Shown here piece after piece: positions 1 through 10,287 of a stretch of 64,000 nucleotides of DNA. Source of the DNA: Symsagittifera roscoffensis. Lineage: Eukaryota > Xenacoelomorpha > Acoela > Convolutidae. The DNA lies in contig NC_087068.1 of assembly GCF_963678635.1 (NCBI RefSeq), forward strand, positions 34,979,436 to 35,043,435, read 5' to 3'. The first letter of the stretch is position 1; the number at the start of each line of letters is the position of its first letter. A program made the translations under genes and the position numbers. The notes under the pieces were generated by a model. The model was not told where the DNA came from. It was given only the letters and a program-made list of their open reading frames with translations, and searched no databases.

Positions 1-1974
1 ATTGCATAGTACTTTTATCCAAATTGGTGCATTTGGGAAATAAAAGTTTTGTATGAAATTTGAATATGTTTTCTCTGATCCAGAGTGTCCTTTAATATTT
101 TGTGTATGTGAAATATTAAAAGCTATGAGAATCATACTCAAAGGGAGACAGGGAACTGTAGATTCATTTAATTTATATTCCAAAAGGTCTGTATTTTCAT
201 TAATTGTGGTATTATTAAATTTTCGAAAGTATCGGAGGAGTGTTTTGTTTCCTAAAATAGTTGTATCTGCCTTGACGGGTTTAGTTTTATATTTGTGCCA
301 TGATTTTAGTTGTCTAATTACTGGGTCAAGATTTTGATATTGTTTCAATGTTGAAATTGTAATTGTTTCTGTTGGGGGGAGAAAAATGTTTTCGATTTCT
401 AATTTAGATAAGGGTATTGTATCAAGTGGGTCATGGAGGTCAAAAACTTGATTTATTGTGTATTTTGAATCGTTTGTTTGTGGTCCTGATAAATTTATTT
501 TATCAGTTAAGTTTTCTTTTTCAATTAGTGGAAAAAGATCTTTTTTAGGCGGATGTTGTTTTATTCTTTTTTGTTGGGTGTTATTTTTTATCCATTGTGA
601 ATATGGGATTGGTTTAAAAGTTGATGTTCCAAGTAGGTCAACTTCATAGTGATTATTTTGACAATCTAAATAAAGTGGAAAATGTTGTAAACTATTTATC
701 TGTGATTGTTCAACGTCAGTTTTTACTGCATATTTGCATTCCAATCGGGGTGATGTTTCGTTTTCTGCAAGGTAGAATTTTATATTTTTGGGTATTTCAA
801 CTGTGGTTTTACGTGTAAGTAATTCCGGTGGCGTATTTCGACTTAAAGTGTCTGGTAATGCAAGATTTTTTCCTGCGGTCCAAACTATATGTAAGTTTGG
901 GAATTTCATTAAAATTAATTGAAATCTATAAACTCGGTGGTTTGGATTACACTTTTGTGTAAAGAGAAAGATGATTGGTTTATGGTCTGTGAATAGAACT
1001 GTGGGATGTTTTGATCCAAGTATCAGAAATTCATATTCTGTTAGTGTATATATTATGGCTGTACATTCTCTCATTAGAGTTGAGAGTCGTAGCTCTGCTT
1101 GAGTGAATAAGCGAGAATTTGCTGATATAAGGTTCATTTTATTTGTACCATTATGTGATTGTAATAATGCTGCGCCGATGCCAAAGTTCGAAGCATCGCA
1201 CATTGCATAAAATGGTTGATTTGGATCTGGAATTGTGTTTGAAATTTGTTCAGTTAAGAGTTTCTTTATTTCTTCAAATCGTGCTTGATGTTCTGTATTC
1301 CATTCAAAATTATTTTGTTGTCTAAGTATATTATAGAATGGTCTTAGGTATAATTGCATTTTATAAACATATTTGCTTAAAAAATTTAACATTCCAAGGA
1401 ATTCTTGGATTTTCTTTTTATTTGTTGGTGGTTGGAGTTTCTGAATGGCGTCAATGCGTGATTTTAATGGAGTGATTGTTTTTCTTTCTATATTATGTCC
1501 TAAGAATTTAACTCTTGTCAAAAAGAAGTGTGATTTATCAGGGGCGGCCTTCAGATTTTCGTTCTGAAGTATTTGGTGATATTGTTCTAAAACATTGAAC
1601 ATTTCTTCTTTAGTCTGTGATTGCATGAAAACATCGTCTAAATAGGTGATTGCGTTTTTCTTGAGTATTAGTGGTCGAAAAATTTTGCTCATAAAAGCTG
1701 AAAATGCTGCTGGTCCTATGGATATTCCATAGAATAAGCGGTTGAATTCGTATTGTTGGTTTCCAATAACAAATTGTGTTAAACGTCGCGATTGTTCATC
1801 TAATGGCATTTGGTTATATGCACTGTTCATATCTGCGGTTGTAAAGTATTTTCCGTTTATTTTTGTTAAAATAACTTGTATTGGTTCAATAGGCCAATTA
1901 CACTTTGATTCATCTATGAGTGAGTTGAGGTATCTAGCGTCGAGAACAATTTTTAATGATTCTCCTTTGGCTAG
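1..1974 (-). CDS. Pol: RT core, RNase H and start of integrase (partial)
   Basis: One frame stays open on the minus strand from about 1974 to base 1. It begins with RT palm (DARYLNSLIDESK, then TADMNSAYNQMP, then FNRLFYGISIGPAAFS), reaches the catalytic YLDD box at 1632-1643, and continues through the thumb (FLGHNI). RNase H follows, with CDASNFGIG around 1190 as the first catalytic Asp, RECTA as the Glu, DHKPI near 980 and a late DTLSR near 850. The last ~130 bases read H-T-Q-N-I-K-G-H then KTY, the HH half of the integrase HHCC zinc finger. No stop was seen in this stretch, so this is the best preserved part of the element. It is 5'-truncated by the duplication junction at ~1975 and 3'-truncated by the window edge. 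Confidence 0.85.
1308..1687 (-). repeat. RT segment, original copy of a 380-bp duplication
   Basis: This 380-bp segment is repeated at 1975-2354 with a constant offset of 667 bases and no difference that I could find by eye. It encodes the YLDD box, the end of the palm, the thumb and the start of the RNase H connection. In this copy it is in its natural place, contiguous with the upstream RT palm. Identity at this level implies a recent event or gene conversion. Confidence 0.9.
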
Positions 1975-2354
1975 AATTATTTTGTTGTCTAAGTATATTA
2001 TAGAATGGTCTTAGGTATAATTGCATTTTATAAACATATTTGCTTAAAAAATTTAACATTCCAAGGAATTCTTGGATTTTCTTTTTATTTGTTGGTGGTT
2101 GGAGTTTCTGAATGGCGTCAATGCGTGATTTTAATGGAGTGATTGTTTTTCTTTCTATATTATGTCCTAAGAATTTAACTCTTGTCAAAAAGAAGTGTGA
2201 TTTATCAGGGGCGGCCTTCAGATTTTCGTTCTGAAGTATTTGGTGATATTGTTCTAAAACATTGAACATTTCTTCTTTAGTCTGTGATTGCATGAAAACA
2301 TCGTCTAAATAGGTGATTGCGTTTTTCTTGAGTATTAGTGGTCGAAAAATTTTT
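1975..2354 (-). repeat. RT segment, displaced second copy
   Basis: Second copy of the 380-bp RT segment. On the minus strand it lies upstream of the RT palm that should precede it, so the coding order is linker, YLDD-thumb, palm, YLDD-thumb. Its own frame (ORF 1934-2293, including FLGHNI and a YLDD site at 2299-2310) is closed shortly after it runs into the palm segment. The upstream junction at ~2355-2390 contains a short direct repeat (ttaggtttactggt), suggesting template switching or slippage. The result is a non-functional polyprotein. Confidence 0.88.
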
Positions 2355-2951
2355 TAGTTTTAGGTTTACTGGTCTTAGGTTTACTGGTGATATAATGTTG
2401 TATTGTTCTAAAATGTCGAGTAATCTGTTCACTTTATCGTGTAAGTGAATTGGTACTTTACTTGCTCTTTGTTTTTTGAAAACTGCGTCTGGTTTTAATG
2501 GGAGATGTAGTGATGAGCTGATTTTGCCAACATCAAATTTGGATGTTGCATAGACTGATGAATATTTAATTAGCTGTTTGGCTAATTTTTCAAATTCGTC
2601 TTGTGTTATTTGTGAATGTTGGAAATTAAACATCGTTAAAAATTTCTGTTGATTCTCTGTGTAGTTATTTATGTTGAATGTCGGTTTGAAATATGGGGTT
2701 TTTGTGAAATAATCCGTATTTCTTTTTTCGTTACTTATTATATTATTTATGGATAATTCTGCATTAAGAATTGTGGATTGACAAATATCTAATAATTGGA
2801 GTATATTATTTACGCGATATGCTTTTTCGTGTATTGGTGATATTGTAGCGTTGGTTTCGCAATAGCCTAAAAGTCCTAAAGGTAATGTTACTTGGTAAGG
2901 TGTGTTGTTGTATACATGTAAGGAAATAATATCGGAGTTTGAGTTTTTCAA
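2277..2951 (-). pseudogene. Pol linker and RT N-terminus, followed by frameshifted RT duplicate
   Basis: This 224-residue frame continues the protease frame after an in-frame TAA at 2952. It has a ~110-residue linker, then a typical RT entry segment (KVPIHLHDKVNRLLDILEQ, ending NIISPVN) where Ty3-type RTs begin their fingers domain. After NIISPVN the natural palm is missing. The frame instead enters the duplicated YLDD segment out of phase and stops after about 30 residues. The first residue is read from TTG, because this is an internal piece of Pol and not an independent start. Confidence 0.75.
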
Positions 2952-3659
2952 TTATTTTATTGATGAGATTGTGATTTTGAAAAATTTATGAATAGGTTTG
3001 AATTCAAAATCTGACATATAAAATTTTTGTTTGTTTTGTTTTTTATCATATTGGTGAACTTGTTTTATTGAAAAATTGTATATTTTTCCTGATAGTGGTT
3101 TCAAGTGTTTTCTTTGTTGGTTATATATTGGATCGAATTTTGAAAAGAATGGTGGTTGTTTATTTAACCTTTGAAAAAATGTTAAGGATGTGTCTTTTGT
3201 TTTTGTATATTTATCTTTGATTAATATTTTACTGTTCAAGATGTTGATTGTTGGTATATATTTAGAGATAAATGGTATTCCAATGATATTGTGTTTAATA
3301 TCAGTGATATGGAATATTTGTTTAAATGGTTTAGTAAAAATTTTATTTTGCTCCATTGTTCTTGTGGGGAGAAGAAATAATTGAATTTTTCCGTAGTTTA
3401 TTAATGTTGATCCTTGTGCTGTTGCTAGTTTTCTGGAGGTTTCAAGAGGTGTTAGCTTTGGTTGTAAGGTTTTTATTTCATTCCATGTGGGAATGTTTAT
3501 TATATTTGATTCTGCTCCTGAATCAATTAGAAAATCAATTTCAAGATCTGGTGGTTGAAATTCTTTGTTTCTTGGACTTTCTAACAGAAATGGTATTGTC
3601 CAAATTTTTTCTTTGGGTTGTTCTTTTTGTATATTTTGATAGATGTGATTTGTATTCAA
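2952..3659 (-). CDS. Retropepsin-like aspartic protease segment of Pol
   Basis: The 235-residue frame carries IDFLIDSGAESNII, with the catalytic DSG at about 3508-3524. It is followed ~90 residues later by the hydrophobic-hydrophobic-Gly triplet NIIGIPF, the two conserved parts of a retropepsin fold. It lies in the -1 frame relative to the Gag tail and the two frames touch around 3656-3659, an arrangement compatible with -1 frameshifting. The local codons AAA CAA AAT GCT are not a classical slippery heptamer. The segment ends in an in-frame TAA directly before the RT linker, so protease and RT could not be made as one chain from this copy. Confidence 0.82.
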   Translation of the reverse strand: MNTNHIYQNIQKEQPKEKIWTIPFLLESPRNKEFQPPDLEIDFLIDSGAESNIINIPTWNEIKTLQPKLTPLETSRKLATAQGSTLINYGKIQLFLLPTRTMEQNKIFTKPFKQIFHITDIKHNIIGIPFISKYIPTINILNSKILIKDKYTKTKDTSLTFFQRLNKQPPFFSKFDPIYNQQRKHLKPLSGKIYNFSIKQVHQYDKKQNKQKFYMSDFEFKPIHKFFKITISSIK

Positions 3660-6600
3660 GCATTTTGTTTTGTCATTCTCATTGGGTTGATATGTAGTGT
3701 TAATTGCATTAGTTTCTTGCGTCGTTGGTGTGGAATGGATGGGTTCAATATAATAATTGTGAAGGAGTTCTGATTGATTTTCATATATGTGTGATGTAAA
3801 TGGTTGTTCATATATGACAGGTTCATAGTCATTTTCACTGCTATCATATTGATTGAGATAGTGTTTTCTGTTTCACTTTCTGAGTCTGATGATCCACAGT
3901 TTATTTGATTGAGTTGTAACGTATCATTTACTGTGTCATCAATACCTGGAGGGTCTGATGTTGTTTCTGGATTTGATTGTACTTGATTAAAATGTCTTTG
4001 ATGTTTAGGTGTACTGCTCCTGTGGCGATTATTAGAATTATTATAATGATTATTATTCCGGTGTGGTGATTGGGAATAATTTCTATAACAATTATTATAA
4101 CTTGAATGTCAATTTTGTGAATTATTCCGCGATCTATTTTGATAATTACCGTTTGATCTATTATATGAGTTATTTCTTGATCGATTGTTTGGATAATACT
4201 GATTTCGGTTGTTGGAATAGCTTCTATTTCGATTATTGGAATAGTTTCTATTTCTATTATATGATGAGTTTCGTGACTGATTCTTGGATAGTATCTATTT
4301 CTTGATTGGGAATTAGATCTAGAAACAAATTGTGTTGTGTTTGAATTAGATCTGGAGTAGTTATTTCTACTATTTGGTCTATTGTAGTAATTTTGTGACA
4401 AATTTTGTGTATTTCTTCGTTCTGGCGATCTTCCTCTATAACTTGAGTTATGTGGTGATTGATTTCTTGTATAATTTGTATTGTTCGGGAGTGGTTTTCC
4501 TGAACTGTTGTTGCTGTACACATTTTTGTTCGGTAGATTTTGATCTTTTTTCATGTATTGATAGAATGATTTATTTGGTTTTTTATATTTTTGAGGTTTT
4601 TTTTGATTGTCTTGCTGTTTTTGTCTACATTCAGAAATACTATGTCCGTATCGTCGGCAATAATTACACCATTTTTTGAAAGATGGTTTGCCTTTAAAGT
4701 TTGGGTGTTTTTCATAAATATTGAGTATTTCAGTGATTTTTTCAACAAGGTCTGTATCTGATTCCTGTATATTGTTGATACTTGTGGTAATTGTTTCAAT
4801 TCGGTTAACATATTGTAATTTCAGATTTTCTGTTTCTTCGAGTTTCATTGTGATTTCTGCTTGTTCTAGTTTGTCTACTAGTTTTCGAAAATCTAAATCG
4901 GGTTCTCGAATTGAAGAAGGATGGGATGCTCTCTTTTTTATTGCTATTTTCCTTAATTGCGGTGTTAAGGTCATCATTAAGATTTCTGTCATTTTTGTGT
5001 TTTTATAGTCATGTGTATTTAATGAATATGCTTTTCGAACTAGTGTTTCGATGCGTACTGCTAATTGCTTGATGGTTTCATTTGGTAATCTGCGAATTTC
5101 ATTACATAAAACTCTTTGTTGTTGTTTGTTTCTTTCTGAGTCAAACATTTTTGAAAATTCTTGTGTAAATCTTTTCCAATTTGATTTTATTTCTAGAGGC
5201 AATACTGAAAACCATTTTTGGGCTGCGCCATCTAAAGTTGTTTGTATCAACGCTGTGCGTCGATGTATCCAGTTTTGATGTAATGGCGTATTAATTGGTT
5301 CAGGTCCTATATTTAAAATCAAATTTGCTGTTACTGCATTTAAATAGTCTTCTACAGAATATTCAGGGTCTGTTCCTGTGAATACCATTAAAGGTTTATT
5401 TGATGTTATTGATGATCCACCCATAACGTATGGATTCATTGTCATTTGTAATGATTCTGCTGCATTTGGCATTTGAGAAAAATTTGAAAGTTGATTTCTT
5501 GTTATTTCGTGTTGTTGAAGATAATATGGGAGTGGTATTTCATTTTGCATTTGTGTCGGTTGATACGAGTGTGTGATCATTGAGTTTTGTTGCTGAATTG
5601 GTTGAAAATATTGTGTATTAATTGGGTTTTGTTGCTGAATTGGTTGTTGATTTTGTGTATCTATCGGTTGTGGAGAAAAAATTCTATGATTTGTATGTGG
5701 TTTCTGTACTCCTTGTCCACGATATTCTTGATTATATGGTGCAAATATATCTGGTTGTAAAAAATCATCATCTGAGGATAAGTAATCCATTTGATAAGAT
5801 GTTTGTTTTTTATTTTTATTTTGTTGAAAAAATGGATAGTTTTCACTACGATCCTGTGAAGGATGTAAATTTGTTTGAAAATTTACTGAATTAGTTTGTG
5901 CCATTGGGTTATCCCAGTTTCGAGATCTTGTATAATTATTAAAATTTCTTCGTGGGGGATAATTTGTTTTTGATGAATGTGTGTAATTATAATTATGTTC
6001 TGCAAAATTGTTTCTAGTGAACGTTTTACGTGTTTTTGACGGTATTGTCATGGGTCTGTATGTTTGATAATCCATGTGTGAATATTTTGGGGCAACCGAA
6101 GGTTTAACGGTTGATTGTAAGGTTACCTGTGTTTGTGAAGGGTTTGTATTTCTTGGTGTTGTTAAGTTTGGACGTATCGGTGAAATGCTTTGTTGTGTAG
6201 TTGTTGTGTGTACGATTTCTTCATTTATGAAGTGTGATGGTGTCTGGATATCTTGTTGAGTGAGATTCTTAGTTCCATTGAGGTTTTCATTGTGTATGAC
6301 TGTGGAGTTTAAACTATTATTTTGCATATCAGGTAAAAATGTATTATAGTTTAATGGTGTTGCATCAATGGTTAATGGTGTTACTTTTACATAATCTCTT
6401 ACATAAGATATTGTACTTATTGCTTGACTGGAGATTGATTGTGGGATATTTATGAATGCATAATGAGACCATTCGGAGTCCCAAACATAGTCTGATTGTT
6501 CTGTGATGGCAGTATCATCGTTTGAGTTTTGAGGTCTAAAATTTTTTCTTGCATGTGAAATTAAATCTTTATTATGTGTGAAATAATCTATTATAAACCA

Positions 6601-7197
6601 TGCCAAAATTTTTTGTAAGTCGTGTTTTGTATGTTGTGAAACTTCATCTTTAGTGAAATTTTCTTGAATTATATTTAGAAAACTAGAGAGTAGTGTGATT
6701 TCATGTCGTACTCTTATGTGTTTAGATGTTTCTGTCGGTGAGACATTTGGGATTGGGATTTCGTTTTCTAATATCGAGATATAACTATATATTATTGCAA
6801 AAACTTCATTGGTGAATATGGAGTTTGCTCTTTGTGAGTTATGATATTGTATGCTTTTTATATATTCTGAGAATACTTTTGAAAATTCTAAATCAAGGTC
6901 GTCTGTTTGAATTACTTATTTGCTGTGATTCTGGTTTGGTGAGCTGAATTCTATGGAGTAGATTCCGTATTGTTGTGTTAAGTTACATATATCTTTCAGA
7001 TAGTGATCGATGATTTGTCTTTTGATCTTTACATCTGGGAACTCTGTTTTACATGGACTGATTCCGGGTTCAAACAAATTTAAGAGTAAATTTTTGCAAA
7101 GTATATGCTGTCCTCTATCAGTGGTTGCATCTACAATGAAGGGGAAGATATCATCATCATCTGGACTTTCTTCACCTGGGGTGTGCGTTGAGCTCAT
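3656..7197 (-). pseudogene. Gag polyprotein with CCHC zinc knuckle, broken
   Basis: The ATG at 7197 opens an acidic N-terminus (PGEESPDDDD). An in-frame TAA at 6916 interrupts the frame, which then continues for ~1000 codons to 3928. A Gln/Asn-rich stretch with repeated QPIQQQN lies near 5.55-5.66 kb. A retrotransposon Gag capsid core (LDGAAQKWFSVLP, then WKRFTQEFSKMF) lies near 5.2 kb. A CCHC knuckle (CNYCRRYGHSISEC) lies at about 4627-4671. After the knuckle comes a long Arg/Asn/Ser-rich tail of NNR and YSNNRNR repeats. Around 4290 the tail shifts frame: the 3928 end reads Ile-rich nonsense, while the neighbouring frame keeps the RN-rich pattern and runs to 3656 with one TGA. Gag binds and packages element RNA in cytoplasmic particles. 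This copy has at least three lesions. Confidence 0.8.
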
Positions 7198-7639
7198 TTT
7201 TTCGTTTGATGACTGTTAATATGTAATTATCAATGTGTCTAATTGGTTGATTCCAATTGTATAAATGTACTGGTTTGTGTTTATATTGCTTTTTTATTCT
7301 TCTTTTTCCTCTTTTTGATGAATTTGAGGTTGTTTCTGAGTCGGAAAAATATAATTGATCGTGAATGGTGCAATTTTTATCTATAGATTCTTTTAATTTA
7401 TAAAGTTCGTCTAAACTGCTGGTTTCTGATTCTGAAAATGCGTTTCGGTTTTTTGAAAATCTTTTTCGTGTTATTTGTCTTTGTTTGGTTATTATTTTTC
7501 TTTTTAGTGTTTGTCGTTTTGTTCTAATGTATCCAACTGTTTGTGTATGAGGTGTGATTACAAGGTCGTTATTTTTGTTATCTATTTCACAATTGTAAAA
7601 AACGATTGTTTGTTTATTTCCTAGGTTTTTAAATGACAT
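7172..7639 (-). CDS. Basic/acidic ORF upstream of Gag in the LTR element
   Basis: This 155-codon ORF starts at a genuine ATG (7637-7639) and overlaps the Gag ATG by 26 bases in another frame. It holds a strongly basic middle (KRKIITKQRQITRKRF), a Ser/acidic segment (SESETSSLDELYKLKES) and another basic stretch. I recognise no domain. It may be an element-specific accessory protein or the true N-terminal part of Gag separated by a frameshift. The tight overlap favours translational coupling or one original longer Gag. Confidence 0.5.
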   Translation of the reverse strand: MSFKNLGNKQTIVFYNCEIDNKNNDLVITPHTQTVGYIRTKRQTLKRKIITKQRQITRKRFSKNRNAFSESETSSLDELYKLKESIDKNCTIHDQLYFSDSETTSNSSKRGKRRIKKQYKHKPVHLYNWNQPIRHIDNYILTVIKRKNELNAHPR

Positions 7640-8568
7640 AAGGTTTAGGATGACGGATGCAAAGGGTTGTTAAATGATTTCTATTTTCTTAGACTGTTAG
7701 TCCTTACGATTTTTTGGTTAGCCTAACCTGGGTGTATTTGTTCAGGGTTGGAGAGAAAAGTATATCGATTCCGAAGAATGATTTTATACTTTCTCGTGGC
7801 TAGTATAAGCTAAGGTGTTAACTTACTTAATCTTACTTAAGGGTAGTGATTGTGTTCAAGGGTTGGAGAATAGTAAATCGATCCACAAGGTTCAGGTATA
7901 ATTAGAACGCGAGTAGTTCGTTAGATACTATTTTAAACTTACTAAGTCTAGGATTTATCCTGGGTCTGGTAAGAGGGGGGATCAAGTGAAGGATGAGTAA
8001 CCGAAGTTCTTCACTGTTTATCCTAATTTGAATGATTAGTTTTGTTCAAAAATTTCTATTAGTCCTGGGTTTTTAGAAAGGGTTGGATAGTGAATCGACG
8101 TTTGAGGTCGTTAGACAGTAGCTAAGTGGGTGGGGGAGAACAAAATTGTTCTTTTTGATCCAAGGATAGGCCTTGATGATCAAGTTTTAAATTTAATTAA
8201 ATAGAAAATAATTTAAGATCCAAGGATGAGCCTTGATGATCTGATTTTAAATTTAAGTGAATTTTAAGTTTAAAATGATTTAAATTTGTGTAAAGAAAAG
8301 ATTTAGTGTTTTTATGATATTAGTGAGCTTATGAATGCTGTTATGTTTAGGTGATGAAGCTGGAACAACAGGATGATTTATGATTACTAACCATTTATTG
8401 TCATGCTACTAATTTTTATTTTGATTTTTCAATAAATATTTTTCAAACATGTTTTGTATATTACTGCAGAATTTAGGAAAACGATCTGAGATCTTTTTAT
8501 CAGTCGTTATTGTATGTTAATAATTTTGTTTAGCGCCTGAAATGATTTTGAAGATTGACTTCAAAATT
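7640..8568 (-). other. Long untranslated leader of the LTR element
   Basis: About 930 bases between the first small ORF and the 155-codon ORF hold no convincing coding frame. Three loose copies of a gggttgga...aatcgat motif occur at about 7745, 7858 and 8079, often preceded by a tagtcc/cctgggt phrase. A 60-bp tandem duplication lies at 8157-8276. Leaders of LTR elements can carry packaging or translation-control structures. That role here is inference. Confidence 0.45.
8157..8276. repeat. 60-bp tandem duplication in leader
   Basis: Two imperfect adjacent copies start at 8157 and 8217, each with gatccaagga, then gccttgatgatc, then gttttaaatttaa-like sequence. The period is 60 bases. Confidence 0.75.
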
Positions 8569-8802
8569 TTATGTTTGCAAATGAAAATCTAAATTCATTG
8601 CTAGTAGTATTCTAAATACAAAAGTTTGTGTTGGCTTTTGTCGAACTATCATATAACTATATGGTAAGTTTCTACTTTGTCGTATGTCGTCTCTGGTTCG
8701 AGGTCTTCTTCCAATTCCGGGTAGTTCTGTTATTGTTCGGAATATTGGCTCTGATCTATTGAGTCGCAGAGACATTTCGATTAAATTATCGTCGTATAAC
8801 AT
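8569..8802 (-). CDS. Small leader ORF just after the primer-binding site
   Basis: A 77-codon ORF starts with ATG at 8802, about 70 bases downstream of the putative primer-binding site. The same frame is open further upstream to the LTR edge. It reads as hydrophilic, leucine/asparagine-rich protein (MLYDDNLIEMSLRLNRSEP) and ends FHLQT. No family is recognised. It could be an upstream ORF or the original N-terminal exon of Gag, now separated by the long leader. Confidence 0.35.
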   Translation of the reverse strand: MLYDDNLIEMSLRLNRSEPIFRTITELPGIGRRPRTRDDIRQSRNLPYSYMIVRQKPTQTFVFRILLAMNLDFHLQT

Positions 8803-8872
8803 TTTGTTAAGGTTTTGTCTAAATTCTAATCTATTATTGGTTAATTCTAAGCTATTAAGGTCTTGTTCGAGA

Positions 8873-8887
8873 CTTATGGTCGCACCA
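8873..8887 (-). promoter_or_regulatory. Putative tRNA primer-binding site
   Basis: On the minus strand TGGTGCGACCATAAG begins two bases after the end of the putative LTR. A start with TGG (complement of the tRNA CCA tail) right behind an LTR ending in CA is the expected position of a minus-strand primer site. I could not assign the tRNA species. Confidence 0.5.
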
Positions 8888-8889
8888 GA

Positions 8890-9183
8890 TGAGTTAGGAC
8901 CGATGGGTATAACTCATAGAGTAATTTCGGATAGGGTACACCGTCTGCTCGTCACGCTATCTTATTTTCGGCCGGATAGATACGTGCAACTTCTTAGTCT
9001 AATACCGATCCTAATCTTACTCTTATACTATCTAGTCTCAGGTTGTTTAACTAGTCTCTGCTAGGCTCAATAGATCTAGGGTATACTGGTTTATTGCGGC
9101 TGCTGAAGTACTCGGGAGAGTTCAACTAATTTCTAAGTTAAATTCAAATCTCTCTGGTGCTGAAATTACAAGTAATTTCAGCA
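8890..9183 (-). repeat. Putative 5' LTR (294 bp)
   Basis: On the minus strand the segment starts TGCTGAAATTAC and ends CTAACTCA, giving the canonical TG...CA ends. The first ~26 bases form a near-perfect palindrome (tgctgaaattac / gtaatttcagca). A TATAAG motif is present at about 9024-9029 and an AATAAA at about 9089-9094. Their order is unusual for U3-R-U5, so promoter and polyadenylation roles are uncertain. The partner LTR is outside the window and the call rests on position and ends only. Confidence 0.5.
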
Positions 9184-9297
9184 CTTACAAATAAGTGGAT
9201 TGTTAGTCAGATGGATCATGATTGGTTAATATTAAATACTTTACATTGGTAAAATATCTAATTTATCCAATCATAAAATGTAGTTTAGATCAGGTTC

Positions 9298-9312
9298 CAC
9301 CCCCCCCCCCCT
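9298..9312. repeat. Poly-C tract
   Basis: A run of about 13 C bases interrupted once lies between the LTR element and the first MITE-like copy. Similar tracts occur at 12371-12395 and 15170-15179. Confidence 0.8.
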
Positions 9313-9380
9313 CTAGAGAAAATCCTAGATCCGCCCCTGCCTTTGGGTTCTGAGATTTTTGTCCTACCCTTCTCCCCCGT

Positions 9381-9575
9381 GGCTCTTTTTCCTTTCCCCC
9401 ACCTCACACGGACATGATTTTTCTGGTGTAACGAGCGGTTTTACAAGGTTATTTATGAAGACAAATATGTTAGTCATAACCTACTTAGTCCCTATGTCAA
9501 TTTTCATTACAATCGAACAGTGTGAACAAAATTTTTGCTGATTAACTTTGCAGCTAGGGGAAAGGAAAAAGAGCC
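9381..9575. mobile_element. MITE-like element, copy A
   Basis: A 195-bp segment begins ggctctttttcctttccccc and ends with its inverted complement ggggaaaggaaaaagagcc, giving terminal inverted repeats of ~20 bp. The interior (cacctcacacggacatgattttt, tggtgtaacgag, ggttttacaaggtt) matches copies B and C below at high similarity. There is no coding potential of its own. It is probably non-autonomous and the mobilising transposase is unknown. No clear target duplication was found at this copy. Confidence 0.72.
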
Positions 9576-9898
9576 CCTACCTGCAATTCCTTACACCTTT
9601 TTTGCGCATATTGTCCAATTATTATGTCTTTAATCTTGCCAAACTGCTACTCGCTACACCAAAAAATTTATGCTTAGGTGGTTGGCGTAAAAAAAGAAAA
9701 AAGAGCCAGGTAGTGTATAAATGCAGGTTCAATTAATTATACTTAAATATCAAAGTCAGTCAGTAAAAATAAAGCTCTACTTTTGAAGATAAACGCACGT
9801 TGCAAAATCATTAATAACTCACTTCTGACGCCGCTTCTAATATCAGTTTGATCTGATTATTCCTACAAGCTTCTCTTTTCATATCTATTTACTTGGTC

Positions 9899-10123
9899 AT
9901 GAGTTTAGGTTGTGTTTTGTTTGTGATGCCTTTTGCTCTTGGCACTGTGGTGGTAAAGCGCGAGGAACTGGCAGACATGTATTTGAGAGCAGGGAAGTTC
10001 TGTTTATCTCAGGTGGAGTGTAGAAGAGAAGAGGTCTGCAACATGTATCGCAACCAGTGCCAGCCGAAGAGGTGTGGCGCACGCTTTTCCAGTTTTCCTC
10101 CCTTTTTCCTCTTTTACAGTTAG
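9899..10123 (+). CDS. Short ORF with signal-peptide-like start and Cys-rich tail
   Basis: The ATG at 9899 opens a 74-codon ORF. The first ~20 residues are hydrophobic and small (MSLGCVLFVMPFALGTVVV), resembling a secretory signal peptide, then KREELAD. Five cysteines follow within 30 residues (FCLSQVECRREEVCNMYRNQ, then CQPKRCG). The last residues are aromatic/proline-rich and may be intron read-through, since an AG|GTGTGG donor-like site lies near 10069. If real it would be the first exon of a secreted disulfide-rich peptide. No homologue is recognised and the context is transposon-rich, so it could be chance. Confidence 0.33.
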   Translation: MSLGCVLFVMPFALGTVVVKREELADMYLRAGKFCLSQVECRREEVCNMYRNQCQPKRCGARFSSFPPFFLFYS

Positions 10124-10170
10124 AACTTGAGCCCTTCTAGTGTTATTTTTCACACCACTAATTTTGGGGT

Positions 10171-10181
10171 CCCTACTTTAT
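10171..10181. repeat. Left target-site duplication of MULE
   Basis: CCCTACTTTAT directly precedes the left end of the MULE and recurs exactly at 12359-12369. An 11-bp duplication is in the 8-11 bp range typical of Mutator-like elements. Confidence 0.8.
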
Positions 10182-10287
10182 GGTGTCCCACTCTTTAACC
10201 CTACGATATTTAACCCCCTCTGTTTACACCCCCTATATCATAACCCCGTAACATGAGAACCCCACAACAATTTAACCCCCTTTTAAT
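10182..10287 (+). repeat. MULE left terminal inverted repeat
   Basis: Contains six or more CCCC phrases in a row (tttaaccct, tttaaccccct, acaccccct, ataaccccg, gaacccca, tttaacccccttttaa). It pairs with the right repeat when that is reversed. Confidence 0.85.

Larger units (their letters stand above)
1..9183 (-). mobile_element. Ty3/gypsy-type LTR retrotransposon, 5' portion, cut by window edge
   Basis: Read on the minus strand, the parts follow the usual Ty3/gypsy order: putative LTR, primer-binding site, leader, Gag with a CCHC knuckle, aspartic protease, reverse transcriptase, RNase H and the first residues of an integrase zinc-binding domain. Protease-RT-RNase H-integrase order separates it from Ty1/copia, where integrase precedes RT. 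The rest of integrase and the second LTR would lie left of base 1. The copy is not intact: there are in-frame stops in Gag (6916) and between protease and RT (2952), a frameshift in the Gag tail, and a 380-bp duplication inside RT. The family assignment is by domain order and motifs only. Confidence 0.88.

Noticed and set aside
4063-4305. Tyr/Asn-rich plus-strand ORFs across Gag
   Set aside because: Antisense shadows of the low-complexity RN-rich Gag tail.
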